Below are positions 1 to 10,600 of a DNA stretch of 64,000 bases, in pieces. Source of the stretch: Diaphorobacter caeni (lineage in GTDB: Bacteria > Pseudomonadota > Gammaproteobacteria > Burkholderiales > Burkholderiaceae_C); NCBI RefSeq assembly GCF_015354245.1, contig NZ_JADKYZ010000001.1:496001-560000 (forward strand). The letters are read 5' to 3'. Numbering within the stretch: position 1 is the first letter of the stretch; every line of letters starts with the position of its first letter. The notes under the pieces are model-generated. The model saw only the letters and a list, made by a program, of their open reading frames with translations, did not search any database and was not told the origin of the DNA. The translations under genes were made by a program, and so were the position numbers.

Positions 1-168
1 CACGCGCAGGGTGGCGGCCGATGTCCGGCTGGAGGGCTGGTCGAGCGTGAAGCGTTCGATGTGGCCGACGATGACGAAGCCGCTCGGCGGCTGCACCGGC
101 TGCGCCCACGCGATGGAGACGAGTCCAAGCCACAGCAGCGCGAGCAGGGGATGAGTGCGGACTTTCAT
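1..168 (-). CDS. Exported protein of unknown function, N-terminal part only
   Basis: Only the first 56 codons are present; the gene runs off the left edge. It opens with a clear Sec signal peptide (Lys/Arg n-region, Leu-rich core, likely cleavage after IAWA), followed by GFVIVGHIERFTLD, which I cannot assign to a family. Its ATG overlaps the stop of the cytochrome gene before it in the same ATGA, so it looks translationally coupled and is the last visible member of the multicopper-oxidase operon. An envelope role is inferred from the signal peptide and the context only. Confidence 0.6.
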   Translation of the reverse strand, partial: MKVRTHPLLALLWLGLVSIAWAQPVQPPSGFVIVGHIERFTLDQPSSRTSAATLRV

Positions 169-1553
169 GGCAGCTCCTTTCGTGGGTGCTGATCGACAAC
201 GGGCGGGGACGAGGCGAAGGATTCGGGAAGCCAGCCGTGTGCGCTGCTGCGGCTGAACGCGAGCGGCGCGCCGGGCAGCGGCGCGTATCCGGTGAGCGTG
301 CGGGTCTGAGCGAGCAGGGATTCGGGGACCACATTGCGGCCGCTGCGCGCCAGCGCTTCCACCGTCGTGCGCGCGGCGGTCTGACCGAGCACGAACCACA
401 GTGATTGCGCCTGCTGCTGTGCGAAGTCGGCCACGGCCAAGGGGACGAAGAGAACGAGGCGATGGTCGAGCCGGGGATCGTCCAGTGGCCTGGCTCGCAT
501 GCCGGAGAGCTCGATCAGCTGCCTCAAGTCGACACCCGCATTGCGCCAGCGCGTGCGCAGCGCGTCCACCTCCGCCGCCGGTGCGAAGGCCGCCACGCAA
601 AGGCGTGTGCCGGCAGGCCATGGGCGCGCAGAGTTGGCCTCGGGCATGTCGACGGAACCGGCCAGACCCCGTGGGTCGTGGATGGCGCGCGTGCAGTCGG
701 GAGGCGCGGTTTTCAGCAGTTCGACGGCGATGCGCGCCTGCTGATCGAGGCTGGGCAGCAGCGGCCAGTGCCAGCCCGCGGGATCGGCATCACGCGCCAG
801 AAAATCGAGCGTCGCGATGCTGGGCAGGCGCTGCGCGCGCAATGGCCATTGCTGTTGCTGGCCGGATGTGAGTGCGCTCGCCACGAGTGCGAACACGTCG
901 CTCGGCTGCTCGCGCTCCGATGGGATCAGGCGCAGACGGCGTCCATGCACGCCGCCCGCCGCGTTGGTCGCGTCGATCACGCTTTGCGCGCCCGCAGCGA
1001 CCTGCGTGCGGGCCGCCGCCTGCGTGAGTCCATCCAGCACCAGACCCAGCCGCACCTCGTTGGCGGTGAGCCCGCGCTGCGGCTGCGCGGCGTTGCCGAG
1101 CCAGGGCCAGAACGCATCGAGCGCCGCAGCCTCTTCGGCCGTGGGCGCGTAGCGCGGCATGGCGGGATGCAGGGCGCGGCCATCCGCTCCGCGCGCGTTG
1201 CGAAGCGCGTTGTGCAGTGCATCCTCGGCGCTGACGCCCGTCACGCCCTTCACGCCTTTCGCGCGCAACGTGGAAAGGCGCACATCCGGCGCGGCGACGT
1301 TGGCCTCGCGCGAGCCCTCGCCAAGCGGGCCATGGCATTGCACGCAGGCCGATGCGAACGCGGGCAAGGGAGCGCCGGAGACGGTGGCGGCGCGCGCGAA
1401 CGGCTGCGTTCCGTAGTAGAGCGCGCGGCCCTGAGCGGCACTGTCCGACCAGCTCTCGGCTCCCTGTGCTGCACGCGCCGTGCAGGCCGACTGCAGCGCG
1501 GCCATCCAGGTCGCGGCGCTGAGCAGCAGAATCAGGGAGTTTCTGGGGGACAT
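165..1553 (-). CDS. Cytochrome c / periplasmic-binding-protein fusion
   Basis: About 462 residues. A signal peptide (residues 1-29) precedes a single class I cytochrome c domain with heme motif CVQCH (Cys70, Cys73, His74) and a probable axial Met in AMPRYAP (Met132). From about residue 165 the sequence changes to a fold resembling Leu/Ile/Val-type periplasmic binding proteins (VRLGLVLDGLTQAAAR, then NAAGGVHGRRLRLI). I chose the ATG at 1553 because the upstream open frame is Arg-rich and lacks a signal peptide, whereas this start gives one. It lies 28 bp after the SCO gene and overlaps the next gene by ATGA. An electron-transfer partner for the oxidase encoded upstream is plausible. The ligand of the binding domain is unknown. 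Confidence 0.8.
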   Translation of the reverse strand: MSPRNSLILLLSAATWMAALQSACTARAAQGAESWSDSAAQGRALYYGTQPFARAATVSGAPLPAFASACVQCHGPLGEGSREANVAAPDVRLSTLRAKGVKGVTGVSAEDALHNALRNARGADGRALHPAMPRYAPTAEEAAALDAFWPWLGNAAQPQRGLTANEVRLGLVLDGLTQAAARTQVAAGAQSVIDATNAAGGVHGRRLRLIPSEREQPSDVFALVASALTSGQQQQWPLRAQRLPSIATLDFLARDADPAGWHWPLLPSLDQQARIAVELLKTAPPDCTRAIHDPRGLAGSVDMPEANSARPWPAGTRLCVAAFAPAAEVDALRTRWRNAGVDLRQLIELSGMRARPLDDPRLDHRLVLFVPLAVADFAQQQAQSLWFVLGQTAARTTVEALARSGRNVVPESLLAQTRTLTGYAPLPGAPLAFSRSSAHGWLPESFASSPPVVDQHPRKELP

Positions 1554-1581
1554 GGCGACAGGCTCGTTGTGTGGGCCGAGT

Positions 1582-2199
1582 TCAGGCCGCCGCCGCGCGC
1601 AGCCATTGCAGCAGTTCATCCGCGCTCGCAAGGCCCAGAGAGCGCAGCCAGCGCGATTTGCCGGCGTGGCCGATCCAGGTCTGCGCGGGGTGCTCGGCGA
1701 GCGATGCGGCATGCACGTCGAAGGCGCGCAGCACCTCGTCGATGTCGCGCGTGCGGGTGGCGCTGCCGGTCAGCATCCACCAACGGGCGGCTGCGCCGAG
1801 ACGCGCCTCGTAGCGCTGCGCAAAACGCGATACGGCCTGCGGCGAATCGCCCAGCGGATCGATGGACAGCGAGAGCAGGGTGACGTTGGGCAGGCGTTCC
1901 TTGTCCAGCAGCTCCTGCAGCTGCCGGAAGATCGCCGTCTGCGGCGGACAGAAACTGCTGCAGCCGGTGTAGAAAAAATTCACCGCGACCGGACCACTTG
2001 CGAGCAACGGCCGAAGCTGCGTGGGCGTGCCGTGGTGATCGAGCAGGCTCACATCGGGCACGCGCGGTGGCTGCGTGTTCCATTGGGGTGGCGAAGAGGG
2101 ACGCGCCCATGGCGAGCCCGGCAACGCCGTGCAGGCCAACGCCGCACCGGCCACCACGCCTCCAAGTACATCGCGCCTTTGCAGGGCATTCGTTTTCAT
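1582..2199 (-). CDS. SCO1/SenC-family copper protein, Tat-type signal
   Basis: A 205-residue thioredoxin-fold protein. The SCO copper-binding motif CxxxC is present as GCSSFCP (Cys80, Cys84), and the third ligand is probably His178 in TWIGHAG. The N-terminus QRRDVLGG followed by a hydrophobic stretch is a Tat-type signal. SCO proteins deliver copper to, or keep reduced the thiols of, copper oxidases in the periplasm. Here the obvious client is the giant multicopper oxidase at the head of the operon rather than cytochrome c oxidase, since no cox genes are nearby (inference). The start codon overlaps the stop of the beta-propeller gene (ATGA, 2199-2196), indicating coupled translation. Confidence 0.88.
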   Translation of the reverse strand: MKTNALQRRDVLGGVVAGAALACTALPGSPWARPSSPPQWNTQPPRVPDVSLLDHHGTPTQLRPLLASGPVAVNFFYTGCSSFCPPQTAIFRQLQELLDKERLPNVTLLSLSIDPLGDSPQAVSRFAQRYEARLGAAARWWMLTGSATRTRDIDEVLRAFDVHAASLAEHPAQTWIGHAGKSRWLRSLGLASADELLQWLRAAAA

Positions 2200-4025
2200 G
2201 GCGTGGCTCCCAGCACGCGGGTGCCGAGCGCACCTGCGTGGAACGGCAGATCCTGCGATGCGCTGCCCACCAGCAGATCGATGCCCGCAGACGCGGGGGC
2301 CTGCCGGATGCGGGCCTCGTAGATCCCGTCGCCCGCGGCGCGCATGGCCTGACGGGACTGCCAGCCGCTTCTTCTCTCGAAAGCCAGCAGTTGAAGATCG
2401 TGCACGCCGGGCAGCGGGCGGGTTCGCTCCCCTTCGCCGATGCTGAGAGCCGCACGTACCAACCATGCGTCGCCGTCGGGCTGCACCTGCACCAGTCGGG
2501 CGCGCACCTGCGCGGCGGCCGAGGCCACGGCGGACTGGTTCTGCGTGCCGATCACGGGGACGTCCAACGCGACGCATTCCGCAAAGCGCGGCTGCACCCC
2601 GCTCACCACCAGCTCGTAGCTGCCGCCACGCGGTGCGCGCAGGGTCGCGCGATAGCGGCCCTGTCCCAGCGACTGCAGTCCATCGTCAAGCAACAGCAGC
2701 GCGAGCGGGCTGCGCCGGTAGTTGGAGAAGCTGCCGATGGGGGCCATCATGCCCTCGGTGTATTGGTAGATCTGGCCGTCGTGCGGGCTCGCGACGTACA
2801 TGCCCGCACCATCGGGCAAGCGCTGCAGACGTTGGGCGCCGCTGCCCGCCGAGAGGCTGGGCGTGGCGTCGCGCGGATCGGAGCCTACCGCCACCTGCAC
2901 CGGCTTGGCCTGGCCGCTGCGCAGATCGGCCAGCGACAGCAGAACGGCGCGCGATGCGGGAGCGCTGTGCAGGTAGGCGAAACTGCCGCTGAAGGCGATG
3001 TCGGTCACGGAGGAATCGATCGGAATGGTCTGCAGCACCCCTGCCGTGGCCACATCGATCACCATGACCTCGCGGTCGGTGGCGGCGAGCGCATGTCGTC
3101 CCTCGTCGAACAACGCGATGCGCTGCACGGGGCCGCGCGTGGTCAATCGCTGTTGCACGAGCCCCTGCGCGTCCAGCCATGCAAGGCCGCCGTCCGCGAG
3201 CGATGCGATGGCGCGCTCGGCCAAAGGACTCCATGCCGCGTGCAGCACTCGGCCGCTGGGAGCGACCTGACCATTGGCGCGCACGATGCCGTTCACGCCA
3301 AGTCCCAGCGGCTCGCCGGAGCGGTCCGGCTGCAGCCAGCCCTGCACGCGCGGCGCGGCGATGGGTTCGGGATCGCTTTGCGCGCTGGCGATGCGCAGCC
3401 ATTCGTCGCGCCCCGCCTGCGCCACCCACACGGCGCCACCGGCCTGCGCGAGCGCGACCGGGCGCGCGCCCTTGGTCAGGGTGTAGCTGCGGCGCACGCG
3501 GCGTGCATCGGTGTCGACGACGACGATCTGATCGACCTCGGGAAGCGCCAGCCACACCTCATGCAGGGCGGGGCGCTGCAGCACGGCGGAGGGCGTTCCG
3601 GGCAGGGTCACGATGTCTTCGAGCTTGGCCTGATTGAGCCGCAGAAACGGGTTGATGAAGGTGAGGGTGTTGTCCGTGTTCACCGCGAGCAGACGGTGGA
3701 TGTTGAAGTCCAACGCCGCGCGCCGGCCCAGCCCCGGAGACGCCAGCATGCGCACCTTGTCGCGACAGGCGAGCTCGCCTTCGGCCAGTGTGGGCAGAGG
3801 CTTCTGCAGCCATGCGGCGAGCTTGCGCGCGGGCAGCTCGACGGGCTGGCCGGTGGCCTCGTCGCGCAGGGTGAGATCAAGCGTCGCAAGTCCATCCGCA
3901 GGCAGCGCAGTGAGCTGCACCTGCATCGTCACCGGGCCCTCGCCCGATGCGTGCGCGGACAGGCAAAGCGCAGCGGCGCAGAGTGCCGGTGCGAAGCGTC
4001 GTGCGAGGAGCGATGGCCGCAGCAT
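2196..4025 (-). CDS. Secreted beta-propeller-like protein
   Basis: 609 residues with a signal peptide (about residues 1-27, ending AHASG). The body carries repeated blades of the YVTN/cytochrome-d1-like kind (IVVVDTDARRVRRSYTL, VMVIDVATAGVLQTIPID, MYVASPHDGQIYQY) and a C-terminal beta-rich part. No catalytic or heme motif is visible. It sits 1 bp after the 188-aa gene and overlaps the SCO start, so it belongs to the oxidase operon. A scaffold or substrate-presenting role in the periplasm or outside the cell is possible but unproven. Start ATG 4025 is the only one giving the signal peptide. Confidence 0.72.
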   Translation of the reverse strand: MLRPSLLARRFAPALCAAALCLSAHASGEGPVTMQVQLTALPADGLATLDLTLRDEATGQPVELPARKLAAWLQKPLPTLAEGELACRDKVRMLASPGLGRRAALDFNIHRLLAVNTDNTLTFINPFLRLNQAKLEDIVTLPGTPSAVLQRPALHEVWLALPEVDQIVVVDTDARRVRRSYTLTKGARPVALAQAGGAVWVAQAGRDEWLRIASAQSDPEPIAAPRVQGWLQPDRSGEPLGLGVNGIVRANGQVAPSGRVLHAAWSPLAERAIASLADGGLAWLDAQGLVQQRLTTRGPVQRIALFDEGRHALAATDREVMVIDVATAGVLQTIPIDSSVTDIAFSGSFAYLHSAPASRAVLLSLADLRSGQAKPVQVAVGSDPRDATPSLSAGSGAQRLQRLPDGAGMYVASPHDGQIYQYTEGMMAPIGSFSNYRRSPLALLLLDDGLQSLGQGRYRATLRAPRGGSYELVVSGVQPRFAECVALDVPVIGTQNQSAVASAAAQVRARLVQVQPDGDAWLVRAALSIGEGERTRPLPGVHDLQLLAFERRSGWQSRQAMRAAGDGIYEARIRQAPASAGIDLLVGSASQDLPFHAGALGTRVLGATP

Positions 4026-4026
4026 C

Positions 4027-4593
4027 TCAGCGCATCCAGTGGTAGACCCAGCCGATGGCCATGCGGCCCATCGCCGAGTCGCAGCGCACCTGCACGCGGA
4101 TCGACTCGATGCGCTCCATGGGCGACACGCCCGCGCTGAGGAACGCGGCCGAAGTCATCTCACCCGGAAGGCAGACATGGTCGCTCGTGCCGGAGACCGG
4201 CGGCATGTCTTCAAACACCGTGGAGCCCGCCAGACGGATCGAGAGCATGGCCTCGTAGGGCGTGCCCACGAGCGCCTGCAGACCTGCGAACAGCCCCACG
4301 CTGCGCACGCCCGGCGAAAAGCTCAGCGTGAGAGGGCCCGCGTCGGGCGCAGTGAGCGTCAGGATCGGCGTGCGCCGCTCCAGGTTCAGATTCAGGCCGC
4401 CCGCAGGCGAGCAGACGGAGCACTGCATGACCTGCGTCGGGACCGGCGAGGTCAGCGTGACGGCGCACTGCCCGCTGCTGTGCGGGTAGGCGCCGGGCCC
4501 AAGCAGCGGCTTCATGGGCGGCTGGTCGCCGGGCCTGAGCCAGCCGATGACGTTGCTGTCGTTGAACTCGGTGGGGTACATCGTATGGGCCAT
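4027..4593 (-). CDS. Unknown beta-rich protein of the oxidase operon
   Basis: 188 residues, not recognised. The start at 4593 (MAHTMYPTEF) lies 8 nt after the stop of the giant oxidase, and the next gene begins 1 nt after this stop, so it is certainly in the operon. No signal peptide or membrane segment is visible. It has a CSVC pair near residue 60, and the second half (LTLSFSPGVRSVGLFAGLQ, then SIRLAGSTVFEDMPP) looks like a beta-sandwich of the carbohydrate-binding or PEP-CTERM-protein type. With an exported operon around it, absence of a signal peptide is odd; it may be secreted by another route or stay cytoplasmic. Confidence 0.6.
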   Translation of the reverse strand: MAHTMYPTEFNDSNVIGWLRPGDQPPMKPLLGPGAYPHSSGQCAVTLTSPVPTQVMQCSVCSPAGGLNLNLERRTPILTLTAPDAGPLTLSFSPGVRSVGLFAGLQALVGTPYEAMLSIRLAGSTVFEDMPPVSGTSDHVCLPGEMTSAAFLSAGVSPMERIESIRVQVRCDSAMGRMAIGWVYHWMR

Positions 4594-4601
4594 GGCGGTT
4601 C

Positions 4602-7600
4602 TCACGGTTTGGTGGAGGCGTTGGATGATTCGTCGGATGGCCCGCGAACGCGCAGGATGCTCCATGCGCCGCCATCGAACACGAAGCTCGCCTGGCTGCG
4701 GATTAGGTAGTCCTTGGGCAGTGCGGCCTTGCCGCCCGCGACCATGCCCAGCGTCACGCCCATCATCGGACCGAAGCCGTTGTAGACACCCTGCCAGCTC
4801 AGGCAGCCGGGTTGCATCGGGCCGCTGGAGGTGTCGCAGCGCGTCGCGTCGAACACCCGCGACTGCTGGCTCCATGGATAGAAGGGGAAGCCGTGCCCCG
4901 CCACGGTCAGCCCCTGCTGGCGCGTGTGTCCACCGGCATGCACGAAATGCAGGCGCACCGGCTGGCCCGCCGTGGCGTTGATCACCGGCGTTTCGGGATC
5001 GCAAGCGAGCGGGCCGTCGCCATTGGGCGGCATGCCGGCCTCACACTGCGCGCCTTGCCTGGCGGAACTCAGCATGCGCGTGAGGTCGAAATTCTCGTTG
5101 CGGTCCCCGAAATCCGCCGACGGGCTGCCCGCCGTGCGCGCCCACAGCGGCTCGGTGCGGAAGTTGATGGCCTTGACGCCGTAGTCATCGGGCTCCTCCG
5201 CGCCCTTGAGGTCGGGCACCGGAAAGCCGCGCTGCACGGCGCTCACCGCGTCCTGCATCAGCAGCACGTGGTCGCCGTAGCGATGGCCATCGGCCGTGCA
5301 GACCGTGCGCGATGCGCCGCCGGGGAAATCGCGCTGGTCGTCGTCGCACACGCGCGATCCCTCGGGGCCGATGACCAGCGCACCGGCCATGCCATGCGCG
5401 GCGTGCTTGACCACGTCGCCGAAGCTGCGCAGTGGCAGTCCGCCGAATTCGACCGCGCGGCTCTCCACACGCGTGGCTCCGGCGTCGACCACGCGGTGCA
5501 GATCGCGCGCCGACCACACCAGCGTGCGGCTGCAGCGATCGGCCTCGCGCTCCTCGTCGCTTTTGCAGGCCGGCACCAGTGACCCGGGCGCTTGAGTGAG
5601 CGAGGTGGCAACCCCGGTTTCTGCGGCCACCAGCGCAGCGTTCAAGCTGACGTTGGAGCCATCGCCGTGCAGCGGGTTCTGCGCCACGCGTGGCGCCGAG
5701 AGGCCCACCGTGCTCGACATGGTGAACTGGTTGAGGTTGAAGCCGTCGGTGATCATCGGCAGGAAGTTGTAATGGGCGTGCGCCTCGGTCAGCTGCGTCG
5801 TGCGCGGCTGCGCGGGTGCAAGATGGTTGCGCAGCTTCACCGTGATGCACTGGCCCGCGGCGGCGCGCAGCACCAGGGGCTCGATGGGGCGGCGCTGCTG
5901 GCGGAACTGCTGCTGCAACTGAGCCCAGTTGTCGGCGTGCGATGCGGTCTGCGCTTCGGCGGGATCGGTGCCGTCGAAGCAGCCCATGTCGGTGAGCTTG
6001 CCGGCGTCGCGCCTGCAGGTCCTGCTCTCGCGGTTGAGCACGTAGACCACGGCCTGCGGATCGCGGATGTCGAAGCGGCGGCTGTATTCCAGCCCTGCCG
6101 TGGGCGATCCGCAATCGCCCATCAGCTCGCAGACCTTGGCGACGCTCACGTCAAAGCTCTTCACCTCCACGGCTTCATCGAGTGCGCGGCCGCTGGTGCA
6201 GGCGGCCGTCTGGGCCTCTGCCAGTTCCGTCGTCGGCGTGGCGGTGGCGCGCGGCACGCGCGCGATGAGGCGGGCAATCTGGTCGCGCTCGTTGACCAGC
6301 CCGCAATCGCGGCCCTGCGATGGATCGCAGTACGCGCGCAGCGTTCCCCACATGCCGTCCCAGAGCTGGTCAACAGACGATCCGAAGTACAGATAGTCCG
6401 CCTGCGGCAGGCTGAAGTTGGGAATCCGCACGTCGAACTCGAAGTGCTCCGAAATGCCGATGGGCTGCGCATTGGTGTAGCCGGAATGCTCGGAGTCCGG
6501 CTTGCTCAGCCACTTCACGCCATTCATCGTGAAGATGTGCTGCGCCTCCTGTGAGCCCTGCACCAGGCGGATCTGCACCGGGTCGCCCTCGTGGCTGGCG
6601 AGGATGGGGGTGGCCACGTCGCCGAATGCGCGCCACGACTCGTTGACCTGCAGAGTGCGCCGACTCGCCCTCTCGCGGGCCGCGCAGAAGTCGCGGAAAT
6701 CCTCGACGTCGCGGCTTTCGAATTGGAAGTCCGGCGCGGCCCCATTGAGCCGCCATTGCGCGGAAGGATAGAGCGCGCAGTTGAAGTCCTGACGCCATTG
6801 CTCGGCCTGCCGCACGACGGTGCGCAGCAGGGCTTTCTGCTTTGGCGTGGACTGCATGGCGCGCAGCGTGGGCGACACGAGATCGACCTCGCTTTGCGGC
6901 GCCGCGCGGTTGCTGTTCTGGGCAATCCATTTCACATAGCTGCGCGTGGCCAGCTCATGGTCGCGCCGGGCATGCACGGCGCTGGAAAAGCCATTCGCCA
7001 TGTCGCGCAGGCAGTCGCTGTCGCCCACGCGGCAAGTGCTGCCATCGGCTCGCTTGGATGATTCGGAATAGTCGAATCCGCCGAGCGATGGACTCCAGTG
7101 CACATCCGCAATGCGCAGCGCGAGCGGCTCGTTGCGGTAGTTCACCAGCTGAGTGCCGGGGTCTTCGCTGGCGATCACGAGTGGGCGCGCCGGGTTCACC
7201 GCCACCTGCCGCTCGCCGAAGCGGCGCATCGACACATCGCGCGGCAGCTCGGTGTTGATGGGTTCGAGCGCGAGGTTGTAGACGGTGGAGAAATCGGCGA
7301 ACGCCAGCCCGAACTCGCGCCGCGTCTGGTGCGCCTCGCCGCTCGCGCAGCTCACCTCGTTGCCGACCAGATAGGGACTGCTTGCGGGTTCGTTCACGCA
7401 GGTGGGCGAGACGATGGTAGCGCGCGTGGAGGTGGGGCCTCCGTCCGTGCGTGTCAAGCGGCCAGGCGTTGGCGTTGGGGCAGAGGCTGGGGCAGTGTTC
7501 CCCGTCTGGTCCCGGATCAGCTTCAGGGTGGGGCGGGGCTTGAGCATGGCGATCTGTTCGTCACCGGATCCGCCCAAGGCAATGGGGTCGACACTCAGAT

Positions 7601-10600
7601 CGGCGCCGCCGATGAGGGCGTGCGCAAGGCAAGTTTCGGCACGAGCGGCCGACAGCTGGTCCGCAGCGGTGGCCTGCGCGCCGAGCGCAGAAACGCGTCG
7701 GCGCTCCGCGAACGACGCCTTGATGCCTGCGTCCAGCGACAGCGGATCGTCGGCGTTGGCGGACGCCACCGCCGCGCAGGCGGTCAGCAGGCTCTTTCTT
7801 TGCACCGGATCGGCCGGTAATTCCGCGCGCCAGACCGAGTTGGCGGGCTCGATCACCAGTGCCGCGTAGAGACCGTGCTGCTGGTGCGAGCTCGGTCCGA
7901 AATGGTCGTGCGTGAACACGGTGCGCAGCGTGTTGTCCTTGCCCGCGAGCGGGCCGTTGCGCACCAGAATGGGATCGGCCCACCAGCGCTGCGTGGTGCG
8001 CTGTGCGCCGCAGTAGGGGTGGTGCTTGTTCAATCGCTCGAGATAGGCGTGATCGCTTTCGCTCGCACCCTGCGGTGGACACAGGCCCTTGTCGGCGAGT
8101 TGCCGATCGCGACCCCTGTTCTCGTAGATCGAGCCGTGGGGCTGGAACAGCGGGTGCGCCTTGGGGCTCAGCACGCGGCGACCGGCGGTGTGGTTGATCG
8201 CCATGATGCGCTCGCGCACTTCGTCGGGGCTGTACGCGCCGTCCTCGTAGTTGAAGCCATTGCCCGAGCCGTCGGACGAGGTCACGTCGAACTTCACCAG
8301 ATGGATGTGCTGGCCGATGGTGTCGGTGGGGGTATAGATCTGGAAGTCGTCGGCGTTGAGTGCGCTCGGCACGAAGTTGCTCGACTTGAAGTTGATGCAG
8401 TCACCCGAGTTGGCGCGAAAGAACAGCGGCTCGGGCATCTTCGTGCGGTTGTTGGCGTTGATCACGTCCTTGATGTCGTCTTCGAGAATGACGATGCGGC
8501 CCTGCGGGTCAAACCAGCCATGGCGGTTGACGGTGATCTCGGTCTGGATGAACGCGGCACGGTAGTCGCGCTTGGGCGCGTTGATGGGGCAGGGGTTGGC
8601 GAACGGGGCGCCGGGCGCGCGGCCACGGCCGTTCACGCGGAACAGGGGCTCGCCGTCGGGCGGGTTCATGTCGGCCGTGCTCGCGGCAAAGGCGGTGCGG
8701 TAGCCGTTGCCGTAGGTCCACCAGCCAGGGCGGGGCTGCGTGTTCATGACAACCGGGTTCAGTCCTCCGTCGGCCAAGGAGGCGGGCTGCGCGAGCTTCC
8801 CTTCGTGAAAGCGCATCGCCGCCTTTTCCGCCGTCGTTCCTTCATGCGGAAGCACCTCGATTTCCAGCGATTTCCACTCGCCCGCGAGCGCTTCGAATGC
8901 CGTGGGAAATTCGCGCGCGACCTTGGCGCCGATGAGCTGGGCCGCATCGCCGCCCTTGGCCTTGGCGGCATCGAGAAGCTTGCGGTAGCCCGGCGTTCCG
9001 GGCCGCTCGCGCGCCAGCATGGAGACCTCGCCGCTCTTGACCACGTGGCGCGGAAGGCCGCCGTCCACCACCTTGGCGGGGTCGGGGGGCTGGGTGTAGT
9101 CGGTGTAGCTGGTGTCGTTGACGTCCATGTCGAGCACCGGCTGCGGTGGGCGGTGTCCGGGCTGGCCCGCGACATAGAACGGATAGCCACGGAACGCGGC
9201 GCTGGGCATGGGCGCCAGCGCGATGCCGGGCAGCGGGACGATGGCGGGACTGGCGATGCCCTCGGCCACTTCGGCGTCCGGCAGGCTGCGGCTTTGCGGA
9301 TCGTTGCTGGCGCTCACCGGCTTGGCGGGGTCGAAATTGCCGCGATGCAGGCCGCTTTCGAACACGTCGTGCACGCGCCAGAGCTCCCACATGCCCTGCG
9401 CGAAATGCGGGTAGAGGTGGCAGTGAAAGATCGAGTCGCCCACGGTCAGGTTGCGGTTGCCCGAGCCGCCGAACTCGATGCCGTAGCTGAAGGTCGCGCC
9501 CGGCGCGATCGTCTGCGAGTCGAGGTAGGTGGAGTTCGGGTCGCTCGCGTCCATCACCCACTGGTGCGCATGCAGGTGAAAGACGTGTGTCTCCTTCGGG
9601 CCCGCATGCAGGTTGCGGAACACGACGGGGTCGCCAAGGTAGCTGTGGTGCACGTTCGATGGGTCGTCGGGATAGCGCGCGCCGGTGGGGCGCTCTCCGT
9701 TGCCGTCCCACTTCAGGACCAGCGCCGGATCGCCGTTGGCCCAGGACGAGAGGAAGAACTCCTCCGCGCGGCACTCGGGGCATTTGGCGGCCGGTCCGAC
9801 GCCACGCTGCGGCTGCGCGGCATAGGCCGTCGAGCCCATGCTGGAGACGCCGTAGTTGATGCCCATGCCGTCCTTGATGTAGTGCAGCGGGTTGTCCTCG
9901 TCCTCGAGCTCGGGGAAGGCCTGGACCGCGTGCACCTCGTCATGCAGGATCACGGTGAACTCGCGGAACGACGGCTCGCAGCGCTGGCCGTCGACCAGCG
10001 TGTCTTTCATGCGGGTCTCGCAGCGCTTGTGCTGTGCGGCGCTGCGCACAATGATGGCGTTGAGATCGCTGTGCACGATCTCGCCGTTCTGCACGAGCGA
10101 AATCTGCTCGTAGTCCACTTTCTCGAACGGATGCGCGTCGCCGCCGGCCGGCGTTTTGGTCACGCTGCGCATGATGTCTTCGTCAACCTGAGAGCGGTAC
10201 CAGCGCGACTGCGGAGGCTCCACGTTCACCGCCGCAAACAGGCCCAGCCCGATCTGCCCGCCATCGCCCTCGCCGCCGATGGGTGCGGCGGTGGAGTGTG
10301 CAAAGAAGCTGCCTTCACGCGGCGCGGACCAGAGCGTGACCGAGACCTGGCCGGGCTGGATCACCGATCCGCTTTGGTAGCGGTTCCTGACGTCGCTGGA
10401 AGTGCCCGGGTTGAAGAAGATGCCCTGCTGGTTGCGCAGGCCGACATAGGTGCCGTCGCCGCCGCATACCGCGTTCACCGGGCAATGGCGCGGCTGCTGC
10501 ACATCGAGGCCCGCCACGAAGAACGAGGCGCTGCGCGTGCGCGGGGCATCGACGCTGACCTTGGAGAGCGGCTTGAGCCGCCGCGACGATGGACTGCCGA

